Below are positions 13,905 through 15,282 of a stretch of DNA of 15,282 bases, piece after piece. This DNA comes from HGM12587 sp945786935 (GTDB lineage: Bacteria; Bacillota; Clostridia; Lachnospirales; Lachnospiraceae): positions 1 through 15,282 of the forward strand of contig CALZFY010000055.1 in assembly GCA_945786935.1 (NCBI GenBank), in the 5' to 3' direction. Under the pieces are notes generated by a model. That model saw only the letters and a program-made list of their open reading frames with translations. It searched no databases and had not been told where the DNA came from. Within the stretch, counting starts at the first letter, position 1. Every line of letters begins with the position of its first letter. The position numbers were made by a program, and so were the translations under genes.

Positions 13905-15282
13905 ATGAAATTAATCAGAATTAATGAACAGGATAATGTAGCCGTTGCTCTGACTCCCATTGCAAAAGGCGAAACCATTTCCGTTGGCAATGCAGAAATT
14001 ACGGCAAAGGAAGATATTCCTCAGGGACATAAGATCTCCCTGGAGGCTCTTCCCGCAAATTACAGTGTGATCAAATACGGCTTTGCCATTGGACACACAA
14101 CCGGTGATATCGAGCCCGGCTGTTGGGTACATACCCACAATATGAAAACTAATCTGGAAGGTGAAATTGAATACACCTACCAGCCAAATGTAAAGTTTTT
14201 AACCCCTCAGGAGCCCGAAACCTTTATGGGGTTTCGCAGAAAAGACGGACGTGCAGCAATCCGTAACGAGATCTGGATCATTCCAACCGTAGGCTGTGTC
14301 AACGACGTTGCCAAAAGTCTGGTAAAAGAAAATCAGGATCTTTTAAATGACCGTATTGATGGCCTGTACACCTTCCCTCATCCCTTTGGATGCAGCCAGA
14401 CCGGTGAAGACCATGCCCAGACAAGAAAGCTTCTGGCAGCACTGGTAAGACATCCAAACGCTGCTGCCGTGCTGGTACTGGGACTTGGATGTGAAAACCT
14501 GACTCACGAACAGTTCTTAGAAGAACTTGGTGACTATGATCACGACCGTGTAAAATTCTTAACCTGCCAGAAGGTAGATGATGAATTTGTGGCAGGACGG
14601 GAACTGTTAAAACAGTTAGTGACTTACGCTTCCCAGTTTACCAGAGAACCCATTCCGGTAAGCGAGCTTGTAATCGGTATGAAATGCGGCGGATCTGACG
14701 GACTGTCCGGAATTACTGCCAACCCTGCAGTAGGAGCCTTCAGCGATCTACTGGTGGCACAGGGCGGATCTACGGTATTAACCGAAGTACCGGAAATGTT
14801 TGGTGCAGAAGGTTTCTTAATGAACCGCTGTGTCAACGAAGAAACTTTCCAGAAAGCAGTAAATATGCTCAATGGCTTTAAAAATTACTTTATCAGCCAC
14901 AACGAAGTTGTTTATGATAACCCAAGCCCGGGAAACAAGCAGGGTGGTATTACAACGCTGGAAGACAAATCCTGCGGATGTGTACAAAAGGGCGGTACCG
15001 CACCGATCATGGATGTTATCGGATATGGTGACCCGGTAGTAACTAAGGGATTAAATATGTTATACGGACCTGGAAATGACCTGGTATCCTCCACTGCCAT
15101 GACAGCAGCAGGTGCACATATGATCCTTTTCACTACCGGACGGGGAACACCATTCGGAGCTCCGGCACCAACCTTAAAGATTGCTACTAACAGTCAGCTG
15201 GCAGAACATAAGAAGGGCTGGATCGATTTCAATGCCGGAACCATCGCTGAAGGGGAACCCATCGAGGATGCAGCAAGAAGAC
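13905..15282 (+). CDS. uxaA: Altronate dehydratase UxaA, 3' end cut by the window
   Basis: UxaA dehydrates D-altronate to 2-keto-3-deoxy-D-gluconate using a divalent metal such as iron. The frame is open to the edge, giving 459 residues of a protein normally near 495, so about the last 40 residues are missing. The N-terminal SAF-type domain (about 1-100) contains GHTTGDIEPGCWVHTHN (63-79). The catalytic domain carries FPHPFGCSQTGEDH (157-170), LGLGCEN (192-198), and MKCGGSDGLSGITANP (259-274), all conserved in altronate/galactarate dehydratases; galactarate dehydratase is the less likely alternative, given uxaB. It starts 4 bp after the uxaB stop with no clear ribosome-binding site, so expression probably depends on translational coupling to uxaB. 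Confidence 0.95.
   Translation, partial: MKLIRINEQDNVAVALTPIAKGETISVGNAEITAKEDIPQGHKISLEALPANYSVIKYGFAIGHTTGDIEPGCWVHTHNMKTNLEGEIEYTYQPNVKFLTPQEPETFMGFRRKDGRAAIRNEIWIIPTVGCVNDVAKSLVKENQDLLNDRIDGLYTFPHPFGCSQTGEDHAQTRKLLAALVRHPNAAAVLVLGLGCENLTHEQFLEELGDYDHDRVKFLTCQKVDDEFVAGRELLKQLVTYASQFTREPIPVSELVIGMKCGGSDGLSGITANPAVGAFSDLLVAQGGSTVLTEVPEMFGAEGFLMNRCVNEETFQKAVNMLNGFKNYFISHNEVVYDNPSPGNKQGGITTLEDKSCGCVQKGGTAPIMDVIGYGDPVVTKGLNMLYGPGNDLVSSTAMTAAGAHMILFTTGRGTPFGAPAPTLKIATNSQLAEHKKGWIDFNAGTIAEGEPIEDAARR

Noticed and set aside
1..15282. CRISPR array, tRNA gene, phage or defence genes
   Set aside because: I saw no regularly spaced repeats, no tRNA cloverleaf and no phage, nuclease or toxin-antitoxin genes. 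All long frames belong to transport, cofactor, sugar-acid or SPFH families.

Overview
The window reads as chromosome of a low-to-mid GC, anaerobic Firmicute, most likely a gut-type Clostridia/Lachnospiraceae. This rests on the strong GGAGG ribosome-binding sites, the gene families, a cobalamin riboswitch driving a CbiMNQO cobalt transporter with an anaerobic CbiK chelatase, and hexuronate catabolism under a GntR/FCD regulator. No species can be named from the sequence alone. Almost all genes belong to recognisable families; the novelty lies mostly in junctions and control elements.

Region 1 (1-1150). The left edge carries two near-identical, strong sigma-A promoters in tandem on the minus strand (about 77-119 and 191-233), followed by a leader running off the window. 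They look like the P1/P2 promoters of an rRNA operon. Just upstream of them, also on the minus strand, lies a damaged hflK/hflC-type pair: an HflK-like N-terminal fragment (703-993) overlapping an HflC-like fragment that lacks its membrane anchor and C-terminal half (257-709). Behind it is a 121-bp segment bounded by 17-bp inverted repeats (1018-1138), possibly a remnant of a small mobile element, which also contains a minus-strand terminator-like hairpin.

Region 2 (1190-5121, plus strand). A cobalt acquisition and insertion operon: promoter, cobalamin riboswitch, intrinsic terminator, cbiM, cbiN, cbiQ, then one continuous frame encoding CbiO (the ATPase) joined to CbiK (sirohydrochlorin cobaltochelatase). 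A good Shine-Dalgarno and ATG remain inside the fused frame in front of the CbiK part. B12 would shut down cobalt uptake and chelation together.

Region 3 (5107-10193, minus strand). A BMP/Nup-type ABC importer: lipoprotein binding protein, double-domain ATPase and two permeases. A very stable hairpin with a short U-tract between the lipoprotein and ATPase genes probably keeps the binding protein in excess over the membrane complex. The last permease gene converges on cbiO-cbiK with only 7 bp between the stop codons, inside a shared hairpin.

Region 4 (10226-15282). A divergent regulatory unit: a GntR/FCD repressor-like gene on the minus strand, and on the plus strand a Zn-dependent dehydrogenase (LgoD-like), tagaturonate reductase UxaB and altronate dehydratase UxaA (cut by the window edge). 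Read together, L-galactonate -> D-tagaturonate -> D-altronate -> 2-keto-3-deoxygluconate. Two copies of the 12-mer ATGTATACAACA in opposite orientation lie on the two divergent promoters and are good operator candidates.
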